From positions 1-28,716 of the forward strand of contig JAJJLU010003835.1 of NCBI GenBank assembly GCA_023807065.1: DNA of 28,716 nucleotides, written 5' to 3'. Below, in pieces: positions 10,301-19,465 of the stretch (position 1 is the first letter of the stretch; each line of letters starts with the position of its first letter). Under the pieces are notes generated by a model. It was not told where the DNA came from, made no database searches, and saw only the letters and a list, made by a program, of their open reading frames with translations. This DNA comes from Isotricha intestinalis. Taxonomy: Eukaryota > Ciliophora > Litostomatea > Vestibuliferida > Isotrichidae. A program made the position numbers and the translations under genes.

Positions 10301-10431
10301 TTTCTAGCGCCTAATTGTAATTTTCCAACATTAAAATCAAATTGAGTTCCTATTTATTATTTAATAATTTTCTTTTTACTCATTCTGTTAATTGATGTAT
10401 TTAAAGAATCTGTGTAGTTTTTTTCCAACAT
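7327..10431 (-). CDS. Anoctamin (TMEM16-family) membrane protein, two exons
   Basis: Exon 1 is 10431-10380 and exon 2 is 10349-7327, giving about 1,024 residues. The ATG at 10431 has an in-frame stop nine bases upstream. The in-frame ATG at 10152 is not the real start, because coding-like sequence continues upstream to a 30-nt intron. A long cytosolic N-terminus includes an acidic Ser/Glu/Asp stretch. The anoctamin core follows: FGEKIGFYYSWITHYVRW before TM1, WGNFYSAAWKSREEVYNYIWGM after TM2, FFNYYFNLYYIAF and CFEELGNQL near TM5-TM6, and a TM7-TM8 block with FGYIIQFG. Family members are Ca2+-activated chloride channels or lipid scramblases in plasma or ER membranes. Several Ca2+-ligand positions are replaced (see findings), so Ca2+ gating is doubtful. 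The assignment to anoctamin is firm; channel versus scramblase cannot be told. Confidence 0.88.
10350..10379 (-). other. 30-nt spliceosomal intron in the anoctamin gene
   Basis: Read on the minus strand it begins GTAAAA and ends ATAG. It contains two consecutive in-frame TAA codons that would otherwise stop translation. Its length is a multiple of three. Removing it joins an ATG-started 17-codon exon to the long coding frame by an AGA codon. Reading the TAAs as sense codons would be the alternative, but all genes here use TAA as terminator. Confidence 0.7.
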
Positions 10432-11679
10432 TTTTTTTTAATCTTTTTTCGCTTTTTTTTTATTATTACATAAAAAATAAGTAAATTAATTTGTAACTTC
10501 TTGAAATATTTAATTTATTTTTTTTTAGAATAAAGTATCTTTTTAAAGAATTTTAATACAAAATATTTATTATTTTAAACATGAATGAATATGAAATTCA
10601 TTAAAAAGCTTAATTTTATTTTAAATTGTTTTAAAATTTTGATTTTTTTTTTGGGGTTTCATTTAATTCATCCAAAAATAGTATTTATAGTCATTATCAT
10701 ATAAAATTATTTAATTTACATTAATTATAATTATTTTTACCATTTATTAAAACCTTTTTGATTTTATTCTTTATTAAATTATAGCTTAATTTCTTTTCTA
10801 AAAGATGTTCTACTTGATGTGATAACTTGATTAAGTCTTTCTAACTCTTTAAAAAAAATTTTCAATTTAATATATGAAAAAGCCAGAATTGAAAATTTGT
10901 TTTATAAAATTTTTCTGAAAAATGATGATTATCCTATAAAAATTTTTCACCAATTTAGAAGAATAATTTTAATATTATTGTCAAAAACATAAACGTATAC
11001 AATAATTTTTCCAAATAATTCTTAATTTTTTTACCTAAAAACATTTCATATTAAGTTTTGTGTGGAAAAATTGAATCTTAATTAATAAAAAATTTAAATA
11101 ATTTTTTAATTATTTTAATTATACTAAACATTGATATTAGGATTAATCTTTTTTTTATGTAATGCTAATTTTTACAAAATCAATCATAATTAATCTTATT
11201 TCTCTGGGCTTTATATTTTTTTAATTTTTATATAAAAACCATTTATTATTATTTAAAATTAATATAATAAATTTGAAATGTTTTAAATAAAATGTTTATA
11301 ATTATTTAATATTAAATCTCATTTTCTCAAATATTGTTTCCATTCAATCAGAAATTACATAAAAATAAAAAATCAAAAATATATTCTTTTATTTGAATTG
11401 TGATAAATACATTTGAAAAAAATATATAAAATTTAAACTTTAAATGAAAATAAAAGAATTAAAAGAAATGAAATTAAAAGAATAATTTATAATTATCATT
11501 GTTGATTAATTTATTAATGTTTTATAATAAAATATACATTTTCACAAAATTAATCTATGATTAATTTTCTTTAGAAACAATTTATACATTAAAAAAAAAT
11601 AATTAAATATATATAAAAAACTTATAAAGTTTAATGTTGAAGATTTTGTTTAAAAAATTAAAAAAATCACAAGTAAAAA
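10432..11679. other. 1.2-kb AT-rich intergenic stretch, nothing recognised
   Basis: It lies between the anoctamin start and the PDE 3' end. It is poly(T)- and poly(A)-rich with stops in all frames. No coding-like frame, RNA gene or repeat was identified. Confidence 0.6.
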
Positions 11680-13365
11680 TTAATCCTTCTTTTCTTCTTT
11701 TTCTTTTTCTGCTGCAACATTTGCTTCATATTTTTTTAAATTATTCCTAATATTTATTCCATACTGAGAAACTTCAGGAATCAAATCAACAATTATATCA
11801 ATTGTAGGCATAACAACAAAATTAATAAAACCTATCATTGCTTTATTTATATTAGTAGTTTCCCTATCACATAATAAACTGACAGGTAAACCCATTTTTT
11901 TTTCTAGATCTCCTTGAATAAAAAATTCTCCATATACTCTATCCGTCCAAGCATCACTTATTTTTCCTGGTTTTGCAGGATTACTAATATCAGCCGTATG
12001 AAGTGCCATACTTAAAATACATTGTTGAGCATCAAATAATTTTGCTGTTTCAACTTCAAAAACATTTGTAAAGTTTTGACCTGAATGAATTTGATATGTT
12101 TCAATTTTGGCTTTTGTTGCTGATAAAACTTTTTGATGATTTGCCATATCTGTTGCTATTATACCATCTATAATTCTTCTTCTTGTTATTCTGTATTCTT
12201 CAGGTTTAAAATTTTTTAATATATTTACTTTTTCATCTTTTAATAATTTAAAAGTTGATGCAATATGAAAATTTTCTAATACACTTATATCATTATATCT
12301 AATGGCAAGTTTTGATTTTGAATTTATATGAAACACATTATTTTGTCCTGTATGTCTTAAATCATGACATAATGCACCAACTAACATTGAAAAACAATCC
12401 AAACCTTCTAATTTCATTTTTCTTTTTAATTCACCTCGAATCATCATTGTATATAAAGTTTGCATAACATCAGCAGCATGTAAATCATTATGATAAACTG
12501 CATTTTCTCTAGAATAACAATCAACTGCAGTCTGAACAAAATTCCTTAAAGTTGAAATATCAACAATTCCACTTTTTACAAAATCCAATCTATCTAAAAT
12601 TTCATTTCCTACTAAGACACTTCCCTTAGTTGGTGTTAATGTATCTAAAGTAAATATATCAAAATCAGTGTGATCTATTCTTGACATTAATGTTAATATT
12701 TTTGTTGAAATTTCTGGACTTAAACCTAATCCTTGGACATTATTATCAATACTTTCTCTTCTTTTACCTTCTTTTTCAGTTTTTAATAATTTTTCATTAT
12801 CAACTCTTGAAAAAGTTTTTGGTCTATTTACTTTTCTTACAGCGTTAAAATCTTTATTTTTTTGATTCATATCTTCTAATTTTGAATATTGAATTAAATA
12901 ATCTAAACCATTTTTATTATCTTCAGTATTTAAATGTTCATTTTTTACAACTGTAGGATCTATCTCATATATATTTTCTTCATTTAAAGTTTTAATGATC
13001 CAATCAATATCTAAAGTACTTCCCATATCTTTTTGTTTTGTAGCTTCCATTCTTATTTCCTTAAGTGCCCGAATAATATTTTCTAATTTTGTATTTATTG
13101 GTTTAGCAGATGTCCTTTGTTGAATTCTAAATACACGACTGATTAAATTTTGTTCTCTAATTTCTTTTATAAAATCTGCTTTTTCAGTCATTCCACTATC
13201 TAGTAAATCCTTTAAGGCATTCATTAAGAGATGTGGATTTACTGCAGGAGCATCACTATATTTTATGTCTAATTCTTTTGTTAATAATTCAAGAGATTCT
13301 TTAGTTATTATATCTGGAAGATCATTTTGAATGATTTGGAAGATATCACTTTCAGTTGAAGACAT
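11680..13365 (-). CDS. Class I 3',5'-cyclic-nucleotide phosphodiesterase
   Basis: The 561-residue protein carries a complete PDE catalytic domain at about 230-545. Metal and catalytic motifs are YHNDLHAADV (His292, His296), ALCHDLRHTGQNN (His334, Asp335), YNDISVLENFH, TDMANHQ and ALHTADISNPAKP (Asp459), followed by EFFIQGDLEKKMGLP. It hydrolyses cAMP and/or cGMP. The N-terminal 220 residues are helical and soluble with no GAF, PAS or membrane segments visible. A basic phosphosite-like KRRES lies at 201-205, a consensus-type PKA site, so feedback regulation is conceivable. At the position of the nearly invariant purine-binding Gln (KSQVGFI in PDE4) it has Met510 (KAMIGFI), so nucleotide choice or affinity may be altered. 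It starts at ATG 13365 and ends in TAA. The C-terminal tail is Glu/Lys-rich. Confidence 0.95.
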   Translation of the reverse strand: MSSTESDIFQIIQNDLPDIITKESLELLTKELDIKYSDAPAVNPHLLMNALKDLLDSGMTEKADFIKEIREQNLISRVFRIQQRTSAKPINTKLENIIRALKEIRMEATKQKDMGSTLDIDWIIKTLNEENIYEIDPTVVKNEHLNTEDNKNGLDYLIQYSKLEDMNQKNKDFNAVRKVNRPKTFSRVDNEKLLKTEKEGKRRESIDNNVQGLGLSPEISTKILTLMSRIDHTDFDIFTLDTLTPTKGSVLVGNEILDRLDFVKSGIVDISTLRNFVQTAVDCYSRENAVYHNDLHAADVMQTLYTMMIRGELKRKMKLEGLDCFSMLVGALCHDLRHTGQNNVFHINSKSKLAIRYNDISVLENFHIASTFKLLKDEKVNILKNFKPEEYRITRRRIIDGIIATDMANHQKVLSATKAKIETYQIHSGQNFTNVFEVETAKLFDAQQCILSMALHTADISNPAKPGKISDAWTDRVYGEFFIQGDLEKKMGLPVSLLCDRETTNINKAMIGFINFVVMPTIDIIVDLIPEVSQYGINIRNNLKKYEANVAAEKEKEEKKD

Positions 13366-14158
13366 TTTTTTTAATATCTTTTTTTTTCAATTATGTTTTT
13401 AGAATTTATTTTCTTTTAATTTTAAATTATTTAGTAAAAATATATATTTACTCTCGGAAAATCAGATTAAAAATTATATCTTAAATATTTAAAAAATTAC
13501 AGTTAAAGTAAATTAATTAAAAACAAATAAACATCGAATTTTAATTCCATACTTTTAGAATATTATTCATATTTTTTACTCAATCAGAACACAACAAAAA
13601 CAAACAATCAAAAAAATGTAAAGAGTTTCAAAACAATTTATAAAAAAAAGCAAGAAATTAAGAGTTCTGAAAATCAATGAGAATTGAACATAATTAATGA
13701 ATCTCATATTCTATGAATTGAATATTTGACAAATTAGAGATTTATAATTGTTAAATCTTAAAATCTATTCTTCATTATTTCAAAATTCTAATTAGATTTC
13801 TAAATATACATATTAAATAATACTAAAATTACTTTTTTATTATTACTTTTGAATTTTTATTTTTTAGAATTATATTAATTTAAAATAAAAATTATTATTA
13901 TAATAGAAATAAAAAATAGCATATAAAAATAATCAATCATTTAAATTAAGTTAATTGTTTATTAGATAAAATATATGATGATAGAAAAAATAATTCTTGT
14001 TTTTTAGATAATTATGTTATTCAAAATTAATTATTCTAAATTTCTTTTGTGATAAATAATTAAGTTTTTTAAATCAAATTAATAAACATTGATGATAATA
14101 TATATCATATTGATTATAATAAATTTACCAAGAATTTGAAAATTAAATATTGTATATT
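13366..14158. other. 0.8-kb AT-rich intergenic stretch, nothing recognised
   Basis: This lies between the PDE start and the USP 3' end. No coding-like frame or RNA gene is visible, and there are only short A/T runs. Confidence 0.6.
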
Positions 14159-16186
14159 TTATTCTTTTCTTCTATAAAATAGAATATAGGCTGCGTCAGA
14201 AACAATTTTTTTTTCATTAAATTCATTTACATAATCATCATTATATAAGAACCATTTTTTATAAAAATAATTTTTACAAAGAGAAGTATAATGACCTCCA
14301 TATATATTACCATAATGTTGGCAAACTGCATACAATTCATATTGACTTTTTTTTTTTTCAGGGCCTTCAACATATTCTTCCATATTCATATTTTCAATTG
14401 GAAAATCTATTAAAATATTATTTTTACTAAAACTATGAGTTTCTGTTGAAAATCTTTTTAGACATATAATAAATAATTTTGGTAAATAAAATAATTCTAA
14501 TTTTTTTTTTGCTAAAACAAATTTTTTACATTTTGAACAATACCATTCATTTCCTTTCTCTAAAGTTTCTTCTCTTCTAAATAATTCAAAACAATCATAT
14601 AAAGTTATTGTTTTTTCTTGATTTAAGTTATTATTATAATTATTATTAAGAGAAATGTTATTTTTTTTATTATTATTAAATTGATTCTCATTTTCCAATG
14701 ATTTATAATTATTAAATTTTAATTTATCTTTTTTAATGTATTTAGAATTTGGAATAAAGTCTAAATATAGTTTATAATTTTTATCATTAATTAATTTTAT
14801 TATTTTTTCTACTGAAAAATTATCTTCAAAAATAGGAACAATAATTTTATTATTTTCTTTTTCAAGATAAACTGAATACGGAAAATTATTTCTAAGATCT
14901 TTATATTGATCATTTTCATTTTTATATATCTCATAAAATTCACTTGTCACAATTTTTGTTATCCTTTTATCCATAAATCTTATATTTTGAATATAATCTT
15001 GTAATATCTTTTCGAAATTTCTGTTTTCATTTTCAATTTCACTTATTTTAATATATTTTCTTGCAAAAAAAAAAATTTTTTTTGAAAATTTATAGGCTTT
15101 CATTTTATTATAAACAAAAAATATTCTTGGATAAGCAGAAAGACTATCTTCAGATGATGCTTTAATATATAAAGGGATTATTGATTCATATTTATTGTCT
15201 TCTTTTTCACAACAAAAATTTGTTAAAGAATAATTAAAATTTTCTGAATCACTTGGAATTTTTATTAATAATTTATCCAAAACTTGAAAAAAAGAAAGAT
15301 TCTCAACTTTATAAGGAAAATTTTGATTTTTGTTTAATTCATTTGTAATTTCTTCATAAGTAATATTTTTTTTTCCATTTAATATAATTTTAATTGTAGT
15401 TCTGATTGAATATTTCGGAATATAATATAATTCAATTTTTTTTTCTTTTTTAGAAAAATCATTGCTATTATTATTTTGATTACGATAAGATTTTTTATTT
15501 AAATAATTTTGATTTTTTTTTTCAAAGTTTCTTTTAGGAATTGGGAGTGAAAATGTATTAAATATATCATATGAAGTAGAAATCCTTTTACAAAGAGGAC
15601 AAATAATAGTTGATTTAAATTGTCCAGTAAATAATTTAGTAATTATAGAATTATTTCTTCTAAAATTTAAATCCCAAAATCTTAAGGCACAATCAAGATC
15701 TAATTCATATTTTTTTTGTTCATCAATTTCTTCATAAGGTTTTTTTGAAATTTTATTTAAATCTTCGTTTAAATAATCTAATAAAAATGTAATAAATTCA
15801 TGAGCATCTTGTTGATTAAAACCTCTAAATAACTTTGCTTTCTTTGAAAAAGTTGATTTAAATTCTGAAAGATCAATTGTTTTTTCATTAAGAATCCAAA
15901 GTGAAAATAAAATCTTATAATATTGCTTTGCTAAATCTCCTTCAAAACCTAATTTATTTTTTTCATTAATATCTTTTTTATATTCTTTTGATAAAAAATA
16001 ATATGTTAAATCAATTGAATTTGAAAAACATTGAATTGAACTATTCATATAACATGTATTTCCTAAATTTCTTGAACCTGTTATTCCAAGTCTCGAATTT
16101 TTATTAAATAAGTGATAAATTTCTGAAATATTCAAGTTTATCTGAGGATATTCATTTAAATTTGTTTTTTTTTCAAAATTTTTCAT
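14159..16186 (-). CDS. Ubiquitin-specific protease (USP/UCH C19 family)
   Basis: The 675-residue protein opens almost directly with the catalytic domain. The Cys box is GSRNLGNTCYMNSS with nucleophile Cys45, followed by GFNQQDAHEFITFLLDYL. The zinc-finger pair CPLC ... CSKC supports the fingers subdomain. The His box is YGGHYTSL (His632), with YNDDYV and a closing AAYILFYRR. All catalytic residues are present, so it should remove ubiquitin from substrates. Between the finger halves is a long, Asn-rich, low-complexity insertion (roughly residues 215-540), reminiscent of the insert in USP4/11/15-type enzymes. No DUSP, UBL or UBP zinc-finger domain precedes the catalytic core. The ATG at 16186 has an in-frame stop a few codons upstream. 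It ends in TAA. The substrate is unknown. Confidence 0.93.
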   Translation of the reverse strand: MKNFEKKTNLNEYPQINLNISEIYHLFNKNSRLGITGSRNLGNTCYMNSSIQCFSNSIDLTYYFLSKEYKKDINEKNKLGFEGDLAKQYYKILFSLWILNEKTIDLSEFKSTFSKKAKLFRGFNQQDAHEFITFLLDYLNEDLNKISKKPYEEIDEQKKYELDLDCALRFWDLNFRRNNSIITKLFTGQFKSTIICPLCKRISTSYDIFNTFSLPIPKRNFEKKNQNYLNKKSYRNQNNNSNDFSKKEKKIELYYIPKYSIRTTIKIILNGKKNITYEEITNELNKNQNFPYKVENLSFFQVLDKLLIKIPSDSENFNYSLTNFCCEKEDNKYESIIPLYIKASSEDSLSAYPRIFFVYNKMKAYKFSKKIFFFARKYIKISEIENENRNFEKILQDYIQNIRFMDKRITKIVTSEFYEIYKNENDQYKDLRNNFPYSVYLEKENNKIIVPIFEDNFSVEKIIKLINDKNYKLYLDFIPNSKYIKKDKLKFNNYKSLENENQFNNNKKNNISLNNNYNNNLNQEKTITLYDCFELFRREETLEKGNEWYCSKCKKFVLAKKKLELFYLPKLFIICLKRFSTETHSFSKNNILIDFPIENMNMEEYVEGPEKKKSQYELYAVCQHYGNIYGGHYTSLCKNYFYKKWFLYNDDYVNEFNEKKIVSDAAYILFYRRKE

Positions 16187-17021
16187 TTTTAATTTTTAAA
16201 TCAAAAAACAGAGAAAATATAATTAATAATTAAATAAAAAGATGAAAAAAAATGAAAAATTAATTTTATTTCAAACCTACATAAAAGAAAATTCATAAAA
16301 TTTCAATAAATAATTAAGTAATTTCCTTAATCACAACTATATAATATTAAATATATTGATATATTGATGATGTTGAATAAGCTTAATTTTACATTATAGA
16401 GATTATAAATTCTATAATTCATATCTTATATTTCAATCCTTTAAATACAAAACACTCAATTTAAATTTTTGAAAATGAAATTTATAAATTGAAAAGAAGA
16501 GAACAAATAAATATTTGAAGTGATGATTATCTTTTTAAAAAGAAATTAAATGATAATAAAGACAATTGAAGAGTTAATTTGGTTTCAAATTGTGAATTTC
16601 AAAAAACATAATGAATGATATTTTTTAAAACTTTTTTTATTAAATCTATTTAAAATTTAAATTTTATTCAATTCTTGATTCCATAAAAATTGACTTAAAT
16701 CATTTTTCATGATCAAGAATGTTTAAAAAGAAATAAATTAATTGTTAATATTTTTTTATTTTATTTCATAGAAAAAATAGAAAAAGAAATATTTTCTAAA
16801 TTATATTTTTGAAATTAGAAATTTTGTTTACAATATTAAATTTAAAGCTACTATTATTTATTATACTTTTATTTATTTGAAGAAAATGAAAAAAATAAAT
16901 TTAAAGAAGTAAATTAAAATAAAGAATACTTTTAATTGATTTATTTTTTGAAGATTAAAAATAATATTAATTTATAATTTAAGTAAATAAATTGATTAAA
17001 TTCTTATTTATTTTATATCAT
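16187..17021. other. 0.8-kb AT-rich intergenic stretch, nothing recognised
   Basis: It lies between the USP start and the corrected 3' end of the TTL fusion gene. Only A/T-rich low-complexity sequence is seen. Confidence 0.6.
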
Positions 17022-19465
17022 TTAAATTTCATTATTTTCAATGAAATCCCAAAGTGCTTTATTATATTCATCTTGATATTCAATAAATTGTTTATAATAA
17101 TTTAATGTTTTTTTAACAGGAAAAATTCTTTCTAATCCTCCTTGTGGTCTTTCAAATTCACAAATAGAAAGTTGAACACCTTCATCAATTTTATCTTTAT
17201 AATCATTTCTTTATCTAAAGGTTCTTGAGTATAATGATTAAAAGGTACCATTCCAATTAAATTAATTCTATCAGCTTCAATTTTAATTTTATTATATATA
17301 TTAATTTTATTATATAAGTTCATAGCAGGTTTAGTATTTACTTCAAGTAACCAAGGTTTCAAATTATCATCAATCATAATATCAAATCCATATCTATGAA
17401 TTATGTTATTACTTCTAATATTAGAATAATTTTCTAATATAATTTTTTGCATTTCCCCATAACTTATTAAAATTGTTTTAACTGAAATATCTTTTATTTC
17501 ATCCCATATTTTTGTCCAATTACCTCCAGTTCTTTCAATAAATTTACTTAAAGTTTTAATTGTCCATTGACTGCCATCTTCAGTATCAAGTGTTACATTG
17601 TTATTAAATCCTGGATTTTGAAAATTTTGATGAATATTAGTTAACATTGATGTTGGATTTTCAATTTTTCTTAAATTATAACTATAATCAGAAGATGCTT
17701 GCATAACTTGTCCTTCATTGAAAACATAAATTTTTAAAGGAAAAATTCCAGTTACAACAACATACATTCTAATATGATATTTTCTTCCATATAAAAGATG
17801 TGGATTTGAAATGTATCTATTTATAAAAGAATATTTCTGAAAATCTTTTTCATTTTTTATTAATTTAATTCCTACTCCTAAGCTTCCTGAGGGGGGTTTA
17901 TATATCCATAAATCATTTTCTGTTTGTTTATAATTTTTAAATTTTTCAACTATTAATTCTTTATCTTCTGGTAATATAAATGATTCAGGATGAAAATCAA
18001 AATCTCTTGGGAATCTATTCTTGAAGTATCTATAATTTCTATATAAAACTACTTTGTTACCAAAAATACGAGTTGAATTTAAAATACTATTATATACTTG
18101 ATATTTTCCTAAAGAACCTACGACTTCTGGAATTTTTTGATTATTAAAAAAATAAGATAGAAAATTTGATAAAAAATAGTTTTGACTAAAAGGAATCTTA
18201 TTAAAATTCATTACCCTATAAAAAGAATAACGATCATTCTCTTTAATATATGTATGATATACAGTCATATTTTCATTTTTTATGATATATGGTTCAATTT
18301 TGTAGTTTTTTAATTCTAAATTTGTTATATTTAAATAATTTGGATAATAGAAAAATAATGTTCTTTGAGGATTTTTACATTTTCCATTTTCCTTTGGAGA
18401 TAATAAATTAATTATTTGAGGAGGATTTTTAATTTTTGGGATTGAACTTTCCCAGGTCACTAATTTATTAATAGAATGATTTCCATTAAAAAAATTTGAA
18501 TATTCTTTTTTGTTTACTTTTTTTGAAAATGTTTTATGAATTAAAGTATCATTAATAATATTACATTTAGAATTTATATTTTTATTCAAGTAACAAAAAT
18601 AATTTAAATCTCCATTTAAATTTTCATAAAAAAAAATATGAATAAGGTTTTTTAAATAATCACAATCTCCATTTAATGAACAACCACATGACGATAAATT
18701 AATTTGATAAAAATTCACCTTTTGTAAGATTGATAATGTTATGTAGGAAAAAATAGGCATTCTTTTTTTTTTCTTTGACATTATATCATTCTTCAAAATT
18801 TTATAATTACATTTTGGTAAGTCTAAAGGAATTGAACCCCATGTATTAGTTAATTTTTCATTTAAATTTTTGAAATAATTAGACTTTAATTTATTACCTC
18901 TTAGAATATTAGATTTATGAAATTTTTCTTGATTAAAACCAAGAATATGAATTAAATGATTTATTATTTTTAAATAATAAATATTACTTGCAATATTCTT
19001 ATATTTTATTTTTCTTTGAATGATTAACATTGCAATAATTGGTCTCTTATTTGTAGCATCTACTGCACAAATTTTACTTGATATTTTTATTTTATCTTTG
19101 GTATTTATTATAACAGGATATATAAGTAAATCTGTTTTGAACCCTTTTTTTAATTTTTTTTTATTAAAATGTCTAATTCTTGAATCACAAAAAAAATTTG
19201 GAAGAAAAGATGTTTTAATTAATTTATTATTTTTAATATTTATAAATTGGGAGAATAATCGCCTAATTTGATTCAATGATTTTTTAAGCTGATTTACATA
19301 TTTTTTATTCTTTTGTTTCTCTAATTGAGTAAAATCAAAAGAAATTCTAAAAGGATGATAATTGTCATTTTTATTAACTTTTGAATTTAATTTAAGTTCT
19401 ATTACTTTATCATGAATAATAGAAATAAATGATAAAAAGAGAAGACATAAAACATTTTTTGACAT
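17022..19465 (-). CDS. Secreted-type leishmanolysin-like pseudoprotease fused to a TTL domain, with a frame break near the 3' end
   Basis: I place the start at ATG 19465, eight codons inside the longest frame, because that frame opens with TTG and MSKNVLCLLFLSFISII is a good signal peptide. About 370 residues resemble M8 leishmanolysin: HPFRISFDFTQL, DLLIYPVI, RPIIAMLI, LGF, NDIMS, FSYITLSIL and GDCDYL occur in family order. The zinc motif HExxH reads NHLIH, so this part is probably inactive. The C-terminal half is a tubulin-tyrosine-ligase-like ATP-grasp domain, with FHPESFILP, KPPSGSLGVG, RYGFDIMID and WLLEVNTKPAMN. The first frame stops at 17132. The family C-terminus (ICEFERPQGGLERIF, then about 35 residues to TAA at 17022) follows in another frame, so one base is missing or a shift occurs near 17194-17215. 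Alternatives are two genes merged, or a pseudogene. Confidence 0.72.

Noticed and set aside
10350..10379. Tandem in-frame TAA codons as evidence for reassigned stops (ciliate code)
   Set aside because: A 30-nt GT...AG intron explains them, and all complete genes terminate with TAA, which is incompatible with general TAA reassignment.
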